DNA of 64,000 bases. Origin: Dactylosporangium roseum (GTDB taxonomy: Bacteria; Actinomycetota; Actinomycetes; Mycobacteriales; Micromonosporaceae). The notes under the pieces are model-generated. The model did no database searches and was not told the origin of the DNA. It worked only from the letters and a program-made list of their open reading frames with translations. This document shows, in pieces, positions 7,277 through 15,984 of the stretch. The stretch lies in NCBI RefSeq assembly GCF_025264685.1, contig NZ_CP073721.1, positions 6,341,501 to 6,405,500 of the forward strand, in the 5' to 3' direction. Both the position numbers and the translations under genes were made by a program. The first letter of the stretch is position 1; each line of letters begins with the position of its first letter.

Positions 7277-7708
7277 ATGAGCGACTGGGACACCGGCGAC
7301 ACCGGCCACGACGGCGGCAGCGACGTCGACTACGGCCACTACGAGGCCGGTCAGCAGCACGGCGAGCTCGACCAGCTCCACCAGGTCGACGCCAACGACT
7401 CGTCGTACAACAGCGACTTCAACGTCTACGAGCAGGACAGCGCCAACGCCGAGTCGACCGACTTCCAGCAGGGCCACAACGTCCAGTGGACCGACGGCCA
7501 CGGCGCCAGCTACTCCGAGACCGACTTCACCAACTACAGCCACGACGAGGCCTCCACCGACAGCATCTTCGCCGCCGAGGGCAGCGTCGAGGCCTCCGAC
7601 TCGCAGTACTCCGAGATCGACGCCCTGCGCCAGCAGATCGACTCCTCGTTCGCCACGGGCACCGAGTTCCACGGCAACGCCGGCGGACTGGGCGTGGCCT
7701 CCAACTAA
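7277..7708 (+). CDS. Acidic low-complexity protein, copy 2
   Basis: Function not recognised. The 143-residue product matches copy 1 (5550-5972) except for the first dozen residues, where it reads MSDWDTGDTGHDGG instead of MSDFDTGYDGG. It has no Lys, Cys or Pro and one Arg, with many Asp, Ser, Gln, Tyr and His. The start ATG has a strong GAAGGAAG site 6 bases before it. A hairpin terminator follows the stop. Retention of an intact frame and ribosome site in both copies argues that both are expressed. Confidence 0.78.
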   Translation: MSDWDTGDTGHDGGSDVDYGHYEAGQQHGELDQLHQVDANDSSYNSDFNVYEQDSANAESTDFQQGHNVQWTDGHGASYSETDFTNYSHDEASTDSIFAAEGSVEASDSQYSEIDALRQQIDSSFATGTEFHGNAGGLGVASN

Positions 7709-7770
7709 GACACCACACACGAGAGGGCCGGTCACCGTGAGTGACCGGCCCTCTCGCGTGCGGGCGTCAG
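7308..7770. repeat. 463-bp inverted repeat, right arm
   Basis: Mirror copy of 5488-5950. It contains nearly all of acidic-protein gene copy 2, the 7721-7755 hairpin and the dnaE2 stop codon (7767-7769). The arms are separated by about 1.36 kb carrying two small membrane-protein genes. Confidence 0.9.
7721..7755. terminator. Bidirectional hairpin terminator
   Basis: A perfect 15-bp stem GAGAGGGCCGGTCAC / GTGACCGGCCCTCTC with a 5-base loop, between the convergent stops at 7708 and 7767. It probably terminates both the acidic-protein gene and the dnaE2 operon. Confidence 0.85.
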
Positions 7771-10700
7771 CGGAAGTCGCGAGACGTGGAGCGGATCGGC
7801 AGGCTCAGCGGGGCCAGGTGGTCGGCGCGCAGGTTGAGGACGTCCTCGACCTTCTCCAGGATGCCGCGCACCACCATCGCGTTCGCTGTGCGCGCGACCC
7901 GGCGGTACCGCTGCCAAAGCCCGGGCGTGCAGGTGACGTTGAGCATGCCCGTCTCGTCCTCCAGGTTGATGAACGTCACCCCACCCGCGGTCACCGGCCG
8001 CTGGCGGTGCGTGACGATGCCGCCGACCGAGACGCGCCGGCCGTGTTCGACGGCGTGCAGGCCGGCGACGGAGACGGCGCCGATCCGGTCGAGGTGGTCC
8101 CGGGCGAACTGCGCCGGATGCGCGTCAGGGGCCAGCCCGGTTGCCCACACGTCGGCCACCATGCGTTCGACGGCGTCCATGCCCGGCAGCATCGGGGCGT
8201 CGACCCCGCCGGTCGTGCCCGGCAGGCGGCCGGCCGTCTCCCGCGCCGCCGCGCCCGCCGCCCAGAGCGCCTCCCGGCGGCTCAGTCCCAGGCAGGCGAA
8301 GGCGTCGGCGGTCGCCAGGGCCTCCAGGTGGGTCGCCGTCAGCCCGGCGCGCCGCGCGAGGTCGCTCATCGAGGTGTACGGCCCGTCGGCGGCCCGGCAG
8401 GCCTCGATGCGCTCGGCCACCGCGTCGCCGAGGGAGCGCACCGACGACAGTCCGAGCCGGACCACCGGGCCGCCGCGGCCCCACTCGCCCGGTGCGTCGC
8501 CTCCCGGGGTTTCGTCCGGCGGTGGAGGTTCCAACGTCGCTTTGGCGTTGCTGGCGTTGGCGTCCGGCCGGCGGACCGTCACCCCGTGCCGGCGGGCGTC
8601 GTCGACCAGGGACTGCGGCGAGTAGAAGCCCATCGGCTGGGCGTTGAGCAGCGCCGCGCAGAACGCCGCCGGGTGGTACCGCTTGAGCCAGGCGCTCGCG
8701 TACACCAGGTAGGCGAAGCTCATCGCGTGGCTCTCCGGGAATCCGTAGTTGGCGAAGGCGGCGAGCTTGTCGAACAGCTCGTCGGCCAGCGCGCCGGTGA
8801 TGCCGTTGGCGGCCATCCCCTCGTACAGCCGGGACCGGATCCTTCCCATCCGCTCCATCGACCGCTTCGACCCCATCGCCCGGCGCAGTTCGTCGGACTC
8901 GGCCGGGGTGAACCCGGCGACGTCGATGGCCATCTGCATGAGCTGCTCCTGGAACAGCGGGACGCCTTTTGTCTTGGCCAATGAAGCTTCGAGGAGCGGG
9001 TGCGGGTAGGTGACGGGCTCAAGGTCGTTCGCCCGCCGGATGTAGGGGTGCACCGAGCCGCCCTGGATCGGGCCCGGCCGGATCAGCGCCACCTCGACGA
9101 CGAGGTCGTAGAACTCGCGCGGCTTGAGCCGTGGCAGCGTGGCCATCTGCGCCCGGCTCTCCACCTGGAAGACCCCGACCGAGTCGGCACGGCACAGCAT
9201 CTCGTAGACCTCGGGGTCGTCGAGCGGCATGTGTGCGATGTCCAGCGTGGAGTCGATCATCTCGAACGCGTACCGCAGCGCCGAGAGCATGCCGAGCCCG
9301 AGCAGGTCGAACTTCACGAGCCCGACCGACGCGCAGTCGTCCTTGTCCCACTGCAGGACGGTCCGGCCCGCCATCCGCGCGTGTTCGACCGGGCACACCT
9401 CGATCACCGGACGGTCGCAGATCACCATGCCGCCGGAGTGGATGCCGAGGTGTCGCGGAAACGTGAGCAGCTCGTTGGCGAAGTCGACGAGCTGGCCGGG
9501 GATCTCCCCCAGGTCCGCGGTGGTGATGCCGCCCCAGCGCTCGACCTGCTTGCTCCAGGCGTCCTGCTGACCGGGCGAGTGACCGAACGCCTTCGCCATG
9601 TCCCGCACGGCCGATTTCGGCCGGTACGAGATGACGTTGGCGACTTGTGCCGTGTGCGTCCGCCCGTACTTCTCGTAGACGTGCTGGATGACCTTCTCCC
9701 GCTGGTCGGACTCGATGTCGAGGTCGATGTCCGGCGGACCGTCCCGCTCGGGCGAGAGGAACCGCTCGAACAGCAGCCCCCACCTGACCGCGTCGACGTT
9801 GGTGATGCCCAGCGCGTAGCAGACCGCGGAGTTGGCCGCCGAGCCGCGGCCCTGGCAGTAGATGTCGTTGGCGCGGCAGAACGCCACGATGTCGTGGACG
9901 ACGAGGAAGTACCCGGGGAAGTCCAGCTCCTCGATCAGCGCCAGTTCGTGTTCGAGCTGTTCGTACGCCTCGGGATTCCCGCGGTACCGCTCGGCGGCCC
10001 CCCGCATGGTGAGGTGGCGCAGCCAGGCCATCTCCGACATCCCCGGCTCGGGCACCGGGTAGGCCGGCAGGTTCGGCGCCACGAGCTGCAAATCGAAGGC
10101 CAGCTCGGCGCCGAACGCGGCGGCCCTGGGCACCGCATCGGGCCAGGCGGCGAACCGGGCCGCCATCTCCGCGCCGCCGCGCAGGTGGGCGGCCCCGGCG
10201 GCGGGAAGCCATCCGTCGATCTCGTCGAGGCTGCGGCGGGCCCGGACAGCGGCGAGCGCGGTCGCCAGGCGGCGCCGCCCCGGCGCGGCGTAGTGCACGT
10301 TGTTGGTGGCCACGACGGGGAGCCGGCGCTCCGTCGCGAGCCCGGACAGGGCGTCGTTGCGCTCGTCGTCGAGCGGGTCGCCGTGCGTGGTGAGCTCGAC
10401 CGCCACCGACTCCGGCCCGAACAGCGCGACCAGCCGGTCGAGCTCGCGCCGCGCCGCGCCGGCCCCGTCGCGCAGCAGCGCGGCCGGCACGTGGCCCTTC
10501 CGGCAGCCGGTCAGCAGCAGCACGTGGTCGCGCAGCGCCGCCGCGGTCTCCTCCAGGTCGTAGACGGGCCGGCCCTTCTCCCCGCCGCGCAGGTGCGCCT
10601 CGCTGATGGTCCGCGACAGCCGCGCGTATCCCTCGGGGCCGCGGGCGAGCAGTAGGAGGTGCCGGCCGAGCGGGTCGGGTGCACCGTTCTGCGGACCCGG

Positions 10701-11123
10701 CAGGCCCAGCGACAGCTCCGCGCCGAACACCGTGCGGATCTCCAGCGCGCGGGCCGCCTCGGCGAAGCGGACGACGCCGTAGAAGCCGTCGTGGTCGGTG
10801 ATCGCCACCGCCTCCAGACCCAGCCGGGCCGCGGTCTCCGCCAGTTCCTCGGGGTGGCTGGCCCCGTCGAGGAAGCTGAAGTTGCTGTGACAGTGCAGCT
10901 CCGCATACGGCACGGTGTCGGCGGGCCGCTCGACCGGCGGTGCGTGGTATTCCTGGCGTTTGCGGGTCCACGCCGGTGAGTCCCCGCCGTCGCCGTGGTC
11001 GGCGGAGAGCACGTCGGGGTGATAGTCCGCGCCGGGGTGCTCCCAGCTCTTCGCGTCGCGCCGGCGCCCCGAGAGCCGCCGCTCCAGCTCCGACCAGGGC
11101 ACGTCCGGGTTGTTGAAGCCCAT
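7767..11123 (-). CDS. dnaE2: Error-prone DNA polymerase DnaE2 (ImuC)
   Basis: C-family polymerase alpha subunit of the SOS mutasome, 1118 residues. Order of domains: a PHP domain from about residue 70 (ELHCHSNFSFLDGASHPEEL, AITDHDGFYG), the polymerase core with catalytic PDIDLDIESD at about 464-473 and HLGIHSGGMVI, the finger/thumb with SHAMSFAYLVY, and a C-terminal OB fold (GGIVTHRQRP, FINLEDETGMLNV). The length and the missing tau-binding tail distinguish it from replicative DnaE1. It starts with ATG sharing one base with the imuB stop, so translation is coupled. It works with ImuB, which supplies the beta-clamp link in mycobacteria (family knowledge). Confidence 0.95.
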   Translation of the reverse strand: MGFNNPDVPWSELERRLSGRRRDAKSWEHPGADYHPDVLSADHGDGGDSPAWTRKRQEYHAPPVERPADTVPYAELHCHSNFSFLDGASHPEELAETAARLGLEAVAITDHDGFYGVVRFAEAARALEIRTVFGAELSLGLPGPQNGAPDPLGRHLLLLARGPEGYARLSRTISEAHLRGGEKGRPVYDLEETAAALRDHVLLLTGCRKGHVPAALLRDGAGAARRELDRLVALFGPESVAVELTTHGDPLDDERNDALSGLATERRLPVVATNNVHYAAPGRRRLATALAAVRARRSLDEIDGWLPAAGAAHLRGGAEMAARFAAWPDAVPRAAAFGAELAFDLQLVAPNLPAYPVPEPGMSEMAWLRHLTMRGAAERYRGNPEAYEQLEHELALIEELDFPGYFLVVHDIVAFCRANDIYCQGRGSAANSAVCYALGITNVDAVRWGLLFERFLSPERDGPPDIDLDIESDQREKVIQHVYEKYGRTHTAQVANVISYRPKSAVRDMAKAFGHSPGQQDAWSKQVERWGGITTADLGEIPGQLVDFANELLTFPRHLGIHSGGMVICDRPVIEVCPVEHARMAGRTVLQWDKDDCASVGLVKFDLLGLGMLSALRYAFEMIDSTLDIAHMPLDDPEVYEMLCRADSVGVFQVESRAQMATLPRLKPREFYDLVVEVALIRPGPIQGGSVHPYIRRANDLEPVTYPHPLLEASLAKTKGVPLFQEQLMQMAIDVAGFTPAESDELRRAMGSKRSMERMGRIRSRLYEGMAANGITGALADELFDKLAAFANYGFPESHAMSFAYLVYASAWLKRYHPAAFCAALLNAQPMGFYSPQSLVDDARRHGVTVRRPDANASNAKATLEPPPPDETPGGDAPGEWGRGGPVVRLGLSSVRSLGDAVAERIEACRAADGPYTSMSDLARRAGLTATHLEALATADAFACLGLSRREALWAAGAAARETAGRLPGTTGGVDAPMLPGMDAVERMVADVWATGLAPDAHPAQFARDHLDRIGAVSVAGLHAVEHGRRVSVGGIVTHRQRPVTAGGVTFINLEDETGMLNVTCTPGLWQRYRRVARTANAMVVRGILEKVEDVLNLRADHLAPLSLPIRSTSRDFR

Positions 11124-12658
11124 CAGTCGTACAGCGCTTCCACTCGCCAGGCTCCGTTCTCCAGGACCGCCAGCAGTGCGCGGTCGTCGGCCAACTGGAG
11201 CTGGAACCGCGCGTACCGGCGCGACTCCCCCTCCGCCCACCAGCGCTCGTCGACCGGCCACGGTCCCGCCCAGGCCACGATCTCGACGGGCTGCGGTGCT
11301 CCGCCGATCCGGATCTTCGACGGTACGGCCGTGAGCGTGAGCCTTCCGCTGACGCCCACGGGCGTGCCGTCCGCGGCGAGGACCTCGGCCGGCAGCGGTT
11401 CGACGTAGAGGGTGGCCGGCGCGGGTGGGGGCAGCCGGCCGGGCCACGGCGCCTCGACGCTCTGGGCGACCCGCTCGTCGCCCCAGGCCACGAGCCGGAT
11501 CCGGCGGCTGTCGGCCCGTCCTCCGTCGAGGACCGCGGTGAGCACGGCGTCGGGTCCGAGGAGCCCTTGGACCCGGGTGAGCGCCCGGTGCGCGCGGTCG
11601 CGCTCCTCCCCCGCCTCGCCCCACAGGCCCGGCTGCAGGCCGAGGTGCTCGACGACCCCCTCGGGGACGAGCCGCAGCCGGATGATCCCCGATCCCGGCT
11701 TGGCCTGCTCGGTCCGGCGGGTGCGGAGCCAGCCGTCCAACTGCCAGCGGAGCCGGTCGGCGATCTGGCCCACACCGAGCAGGCCGTCGTGACGCCAGGT
11801 GCGCACGAGCTCCTCGCCGGTCTCGGTGGTGGCCTCGATCGCCAGCCGGGTGCAGGCGAGCCCGTGCGAGCCGAGCCGGTCGTGCAGCCGCTCGGCGAGC
11901 GCCCGAGCGGCGAACGCGGCCGCGTCGACCCGGTCGACCGGGTCGTCGAACGTCTCCGTCACGTCGAGGTCCGGCGGCGGTCGCCGGGGCGCGAGCGGCC
12001 GCTCGTCCCACCCGCCGGCCAGCCGGTGGGCGAGCGCGGCGTCGAACCCGAAGCGGGCCAGCACGTCGCCGCCCGGTAGCGCCGCGAACTCGGCGAGCGT
12101 GTGGATCCCGAGCCGGCGCAGCAGGTCGACGAGGGCCGGCCGGCCGAGAGCCGTGATGCTGAGATCGGCGAGAAACGCGGCCGTCTCCCCCGGCGGCACG
12201 ACGGCCCCGGCCCGGGCGGCGAGCCCCGCGGCGAAGGTACCGTCGGCGATGCCGACCTGGGCCTCCACGTCACACCGCTGGGCGATCTGTTCGACGAGCC
12301 GCTCGGCCGCGGCCTCCTCACCGCCGTAGTAGCGTGCGGGCCCGCGGGCCGCCAGCGCGCAGGCCCCCGGCCGGAGCGTCTCCACCCCGGGTGCGAGCGC
12401 CTCGACGGCCGTGAGTACCGGCTCGAACGCCCGCATGTCCCGTCCCGGGTCGTGCTCGAGGACGATGAGATGCGGGCAACGCCCCTGGGCCTCCCGTTTC
12501 CGTAACCCCCGCCGGACCCCTTCGTCCCGCGCCGCGGGCGACGCCGAGAGGACGCGGTTGGCATGCAGGACCGCGACAGGCTCGTGGGAGGGGTATCCGT
12601 CCACGATCTCGGCCGCGATCACCGGCCAGTCCGGGCACCAGATCACCATCGTCCGCAC
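11123..12658 (-). CDS. imuB: ImuB, catalytically dead Y-family polymerase of the mutasome
   Basis: About 511 residues with a Y-family fold: N-terminal VIWCPDWPVIAAEI, the LSASPAARDEGVRRGLRKRE block, helix-hairpin-helix DLLRRLGIHTLAEFAALPG and little-finger region. The acidic active-site residues of true DinB enzymes are missing where expected (for example YYGGEEAAAERL replaces the SIDEAYLD-type motif), as is known for ImuB. The start could be GTG at 12658 or ATG at 12649; the GTG lies 4 bases after the imuA stop and gives the usual RTMVIWCPDWP opening. Operon imuA-imuB-dnaE2. Confidence 0.9.
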   Translation of the reverse strand: MRTMVIWCPDWPVIAAEIVDGYPSHEPVAVLHANRVLSASPAARDEGVRRGLRKREAQGRCPHLIVLEHDPGRDMRAFEPVLTAVEALAPGVETLRPGACALAARGPARYYGGEEAAAERLVEQIAQRCDVEAQVGIADGTFAAGLAARAGAVVPPGETAAFLADLSITALGRPALVDLLRRLGIHTLAEFAALPGGDVLARFGFDAALAHRLAGGWDERPLAPRRPPPDLDVTETFDDPVDRVDAAAFAARALAERLHDRLGSHGLACTRLAIEATTETGEELVRTWRHDGLLGVGQIADRLRWQLDGWLRTRRTEQAKPGSGIIRLRLVPEGVVEHLGLQPGLWGEAGEERDRAHRALTRVQGLLGPDAVLTAVLDGGRADSRRIRLVAWGDERVAQSVEAPWPGRLPPPAPATLYVEPLPAEVLAADGTPVGVSGRLTLTAVPSKIRIGGAPQPVEIVAWAGPWPVDERWWAEGESRRYARFQLQLADDRALLAVLENGAWRVEALYD

Positions 12659-12662
12659 CCCG

Positions 12663-13574
12663 TCACCGCCCCCGCCGCAACGGCACGACGTTGCCGTGCT
12701 CCGCTCCGGCACCGGCCAGGGGGCGGTCCGCGGTGGGCAGGGGGCGGCTGATCGGGGGCAGCACACCCTCGAGGGACGGCAGCCAGAGGGTCACCTCGCG
12801 CGGGGCGGCCGCCGCGCCACGGCCGCTGGCCTGGATCGTCATCTCGCGGCAGCGCAGGCGGCCGCGGCCGGCGCCCAACCCGTCCCACGCGCCGCGGACC
12901 GGGGCCACGGTGAGGTCGGCGCCGGCCCAGGTGCCGGCGGACATGAGCACACTGCCGCGCTGGCGGGCGCGTGCTGCCAGCCGCCCGGTGACCGACGGGG
13001 CGATCGAACCGGGCGGCGCGGCGACGACGATGTCGAGGCCGTCGAGCAGCGCCGCCACCGTCGTGGTCCACTCGGTGCCGGGGTCGGGGACGAGGGCCAG
13101 CCGGTCGAGGGCGATGCCCATCTCGGCGGCGGCGATCGGGCTCAGCGCGGGCAGGCCCACCACCGCGCACCACGATCCGGCCTTCGACGCCGCGACCAGC
13201 AGGGCGAGCAGCACCGACGAGGTGTGCACCGCGATCGTGGCGCCCCGGCGCAGCCCACCGCCCGGCAGCAGGCCGCGCAGCTCGGACAGCACCGGCAGCA
13301 TCCGGGTGGCGCCGACGATCTCGGTGGTGTGCTCGCTGGCCGGGCGCACCACGCCACTCAGGCCGGCGGCCCGCACCACCTGGAGCCCGGGCGGTAACGC
13401 GTCCGCGACCAGCCCCGCCAGCCGGTCGATCCGCCGCGGCGTCCGCGCCGGCTGGACCCCGGAAGCAGCGTCCTCGGCGGGACGGCCGTAAACGCGGCCG
13501 AAGTATCCGTCGTCCGGATCGTCATAGGCGTCGTCGTAGAACTCTGCGGCCACCGAAGCCGACGTGCCAGCCAC
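12663..13574 (-). CDS. ImuA'-like RecA-fold protein of the mutasome
   Basis: A 303-residue protein at the imuA' position of actinobacterial mutasome operons, needed with ImuB and DnaE2 for damage-induced mutagenesis in mycobacteria (established). It has a RecA-like core (LLPGGGLRRGATIAVHTSS, ALLVAASKAGSWCAVVGLP, LDGLDIVVAAPPG), but the Walker A loop has no GKT/S, so ATP binding is doubtful. The N-terminal 60 residues are acidic and low complexity. GTG at 13574 is preferred because GGGGGAG lies about 9 bases before it; a GTG at 13607 would add 11 residues. Confidence 0.8.
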   Translation of the reverse strand: MAGTSASVAAEFYDDAYDDPDDGYFGRVYGRPAEDAASGVQPARTPRRIDRLAGLVADALPPGLQVVRAAGLSGVVRPASEHTTEIVGATRMLPVLSELRGLLPGGGLRRGATIAVHTSSVLLALLVAASKAGSWCAVVGLPALSPIAAAEMGIALDRLALVPDPGTEWTTTVAALLDGLDIVVAAPPGSIAPSVTGRLAARARQRGSVLMSAGTWAGADLTVAPVRGAWDGLGAGRGRLRCREMTIQASGRGAAAAPREVTLWLPSLEGVLPPISRPLPTADRPLAGAGAEHGNVVPLRRGR

Positions 13575-13686
13575 GGCACCTGCTCCCCCACTGTCGTGCC
13601 GTCGCACCGCCGCCGTCCCACGACGTGCACACAGCCCTGTTCACCGCAGCTCTGACCACTCCTTTGACGCCGCGGCCCGGCAAGGA

Positions 13687-13733
13687 CGACCCCTTCCGGA
13701 GCGGAACGGCAGGCTCCGCCCCGGAAGGGGTCG
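13687..13733 (-). terminator. Strong hairpin between the HEPN gene and imuA
   Basis: Inverted repeat CGACCCCTTCCGG / CCGGAAGGGGTCG with an inner GCGGA/TCCGC stem, starting 3 bases after the stop of the 13736-14236 gene. It probably terminates or attenuates transcription before imuA, which begins 113 bases further on. Confidence 0.7.
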
Positions 13734-13735
13734 GC

Positions 13736-14236
13736 TCAACTGGCCAGGCCCTCCAGCCGAGGCTGGTAGGAGAAGCCCAGACTCACCTCGACCACGGCGA
13801 TGAACTGCTCGGCGGCCCGCATGAGATCGTCGGCCTCGCGCGCGCTGACCACCCGGGGGATGCCGGCCTCGGCGGCCGAACGCTTGCTCGCGCCCGCGGC
13901 GAAGAACGCCGCCCACTCGGTCAGCTCCGGCGCGACGAGCACCAGCAGCGACCAGACGCTCGTCACCCGGCTGCGCCGGCCGGGCGCGGCGGGGACGGCA
14001 CGGGCCGCGAGCACGGCGGCCGCCGCACGCAGGGCGGCCAGGTGTGCGGTCGCATACCGCATGCCGTCGGTGCGGATCTCCGCCGCCTCCTCGAGACCGT
14101 GGCGGGCGAGGGTCAGCAGTTCCCGCGGCGTGCGGTGGGGAAGCGCATGCGCGGGGACCGGGAGCTGCTGCCGGGGAGCACCGCCGGCCGGAAAACGACT
14201 GACGTTGGACGAGCTGGTCGAACGGTTCGCCGGCAT
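13736..14236 (-). CDS. SAV_6107-type HEPN domain protein
   Basis: A 166-residue, mostly helical protein resembling the SAV_6107 HEPN family that sits next to the mutasome genes in streptomycetes. Visible blocks are RTPRELLTLARHGLEEAAEI, RYATAHLAALRAAAAVLAAR, PELTEWAAFFAAGASKR and MRAAEQFIAVVEVSLGF. A clear Rx4-6H HEPN RNase motif is not obvious, so nuclease activity is not claimed. ATG at 14236 has GAGGGAGAG upstream. The perfect SOS box at 14524-14539 lies in its leader, so LexA control is likely. Role in DNA damage tolerance is inferred from context. Confidence 0.75.
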   Translation of the reverse strand: MPANRSTSSSNVSRFPAGGAPRQQLPVPAHALPHRTPRELLTLARHGLEEAAEIRTDGMRYATAHLAALRAAAAVLAARAVPAAPGRRSRVTSVWSLLVLVAPELTEWAAFFAAGASKRSAAEAGIPRVVSAREADDLMRAAEQFIAVVEVSLGFSYQPRLEGLAS

Positions 14237-14600
14237 GTTGCTCTCCCTCGGTGGTGCGTCGGCAGGTCTGCGCCAAACGTGCGTGTCACCGCGGGGGGAG
14301 TCGCAGTGCCACGCGGGTCGATCGGTATCGAACGGCGACGGCGTCGCCGGCCGGGCGTGGAGCTTCCCCACACCACCCCCGGCCGGCTGGGTCGCGCCCG
14401 CCGCCCGGGGGTCGTGGGCGGCGGGCAACGACCCCGCCTGAGGCCGGACCCGCGAAAATCCGGCCTCCGCGGTGTCGCGGACCGCGCTCGGGATCGGCGC
14501 CGCGAATCGCCTCCCGAAGCAGTTCGAACACTCGTTCGATATGGATAAGACTACACCCGGGAGCCGCCAAACCCGCAACACTGACGGCAGAATTTTCGTA
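14237..14600. other. Leader region with SOS promoter, no gene seen
   Basis: The 364 bases between the HEPN gene and the insertion sequence hold no convincing coding region. They contain the SOS box at 14524-14539 and an AT-richer patch around 14530-14600 that probably holds the promoter, giving a long leader of about 290 bases. The rest is GC-rich and unremarkable. Confidence 0.6.
14524..14539. promoter_or_regulatory. LexA-binding SOS box
   Basis: TCGAACACTCGTTCGA is a perfect match to the actinobacterial SOS box TCGAAC-N4-GTTCGA. It is upstream of the HEPN gene and the imuA-imuB-dnaE2 genes, all on the minus strand. A canonical second box was not seen before imuA. Confidence 0.9.
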
Positions 14601-14606
14601 CACCCG

Positions 14607-15969
14607 TGCCAATTAATGGGTTTCTGTGGGTAGTGATGTGGTGATGCCGCCGTGGCAGAGGTGGATCATTTCGATGAGGTTGTCGAGGTCGGCGTAGCCG
14701 TGGGAGCGGCGTTGGATGAGGCGGATGCCGGCGTTGATGCTCTCGAGGAGCGAGTTCGACAGTTGGAGGTGGATGGCGTTGAGGATGCCGGTGCGGTGGC
14801 GGCGCAGTCGCCGGGCGAGGGTGACGAAGGCGTTGATACCGCTGCGTTTGGCCCGGTTGATCCAGCGTCGTAGGTGGTCGGCTGCGTCGCTGGTGGGGAC
14901 CTGGTAGAGGCGGCGGAGGTCTTCTTTGAGGCGCCAGGCGTGGTGGATGCGGGGGTGTTTGCGGCGGAGCTGTTCGATGATCGCGGTGCGGGTGGGGTCG
15001 TGTTGCCCGGCGGGCTGGCGCAGGGCGCCGCGGGCCTTCTGCCAGGTTTGGGCGGGTGTCAGTCCAGCCACGGCGATCTTTACGCCCTGTTCACGGCAGG
15101 TCTGGTAGGCCAGGTCAAGCGCTTCGCCGGCCCATTTGATCACGTGGAACGGGTCGAGGCAGATCGCCGCGTGCGGCACGTGGGTGGTGGCGGCGCCGCG
15201 GTAGATCGCGGTCATGTCCATGCTGACCGCCTCGATCCGGGCTCGGCCGTCCTCGCCGAGAGACTCCAGGAATCTGCCGAAGACGTCCTGCCTGCGGCCC
15301 TCGCCGACGAACACCACCCGGCCGGTGTCGTGGTCGGCGACCACGGTGAGGAACTTGCGGCCCCGGCGGTAGGCGATCTCGTCGACGCCGATGCGGTAGA
15401 TCGCGTCGAGACGCTCGCTGTCCAGGTGGGTATCGACGAGCCTGGCTACGAGGTGGTCGACGGTCTGCCAGGTGGTGCCCAGCAGCGCGGCCGCGGCGCT
15501 CTTGGACATCCGTTTCGCCAGCCAGCAGGCCATATCCTCGAAGTCGCGGGTATGCCGGGCGCCGGGCCGGGCCCACGGCATCCACTCGCTGCGGACCTGC
15601 CCGCAGCCGCGGCAGTCGACCCGGCGGATCTCCGCTTCGATCACCACCCGGTACCGGCCGAAGTCGACATGACGCCACTTCCTGCGGGAACGGTCGTACC
15701 GGGCCCGGCTGGTCCGCCCGCACGGGCAGACCAGCACCTGCGAGCGAAGCCGGACCTGCACCACCATCGCGGTATCCGTGAAACACACGTCGTCCACAAC
15801 CGTTCCCTCGAAGCCCAGCAGACGGTTGATCACAGCAGCGGCGCGCACGTGGATCCCTTCGCTCACAACGGTCTTCAGCAACCTGGTGAACGAACCGGCA
15901 TCCCATGCGCGCCGCCATTTTGTCCGTTACAGCCCCCTATCCCCACCCACAGAAACCCACTAATTGGCA
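14607..15969 (-). mobile_element. ISL3-like insertion sequence, complete (1363 bp)
   Basis: Bounded by 25-bp terminal inverted repeats with one mismatch: left 14607-14631 (TGCCAATTAATGGGTTTCTG, then TGGGT) and right 15945-15969. A 6-bp direct repeat CACCCG flanks it (14601-14606 and 15970-15975). This supports insertion by transposition; ISL3 members usually make 8-bp duplications, so the exact end assignment is uncertain. The single transposase gene spans nearly the whole element. It inserted about 70 bases upstream of the SOS box. Confidence 0.88.
14613..15881 (-). CDS. ISL3-family transposase
   Basis: A 422-residue DDE transposase. The N-terminal zinc-finger-like region has CPCGRTS and CRGCG pairs, followed by a helix-turn-helix (KSAAAALLGTTWQTVDHLV). 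The catalytic core shows Asp in IGVDEIAYRRGRKFLTVV, Asp in VSMDMTAIYRG and Glu in LLESINAGIRLIQRRSHGY. All catalytic residues are present and the frame is intact, so it may be active. The start is taken as TTG at 15881, with GTG codons shortly after as alternatives. The stop codon lies inside the left terminal repeat. Confidence 0.9.
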   Translation of the reverse strand: MLKTVVSEGIHVRAAAVINRLLGFEGTVVDDVCFTDTAMVVQVRLRSQVLVCPCGRTSRARYDRSRRKWRHVDFGRYRVVIEAEIRRVDCRGCGQVRSEWMPWARPGARHTRDFEDMACWLAKRMSKSAAAALLGTTWQTVDHLVARLVDTHLDSERLDAIYRIGVDEIAYRRGRKFLTVVADHDTGRVVFVGEGRRQDVFGRFLESLGEDGRARIEAVSMDMTAIYRGAATTHVPHAAICLDPFHVIKWAGEALDLAYQTCREQGVKIAVAGLTPAQTWQKARGALRQPAGQHDPTRTAIIEQLRRKHPRIHHAWRLKEDLRRLYQVPTSDAADHLRRWINRAKRSGINAFVTLARRLRRHRTGILNAIHLQLSNSLLESINAGIRLIQRRSHGYADLDNLIEMIHLCHGGITTSLPTETH

Positions 15970-15984
15970 CACCCGTTCGCATGA

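Noticed and set aside
14237..14612. Coding region between the HEPN gene and the insertion sequence
   Set aside because: The open frame there crosses the SOS box and the element's end and has no recognisable protein features.
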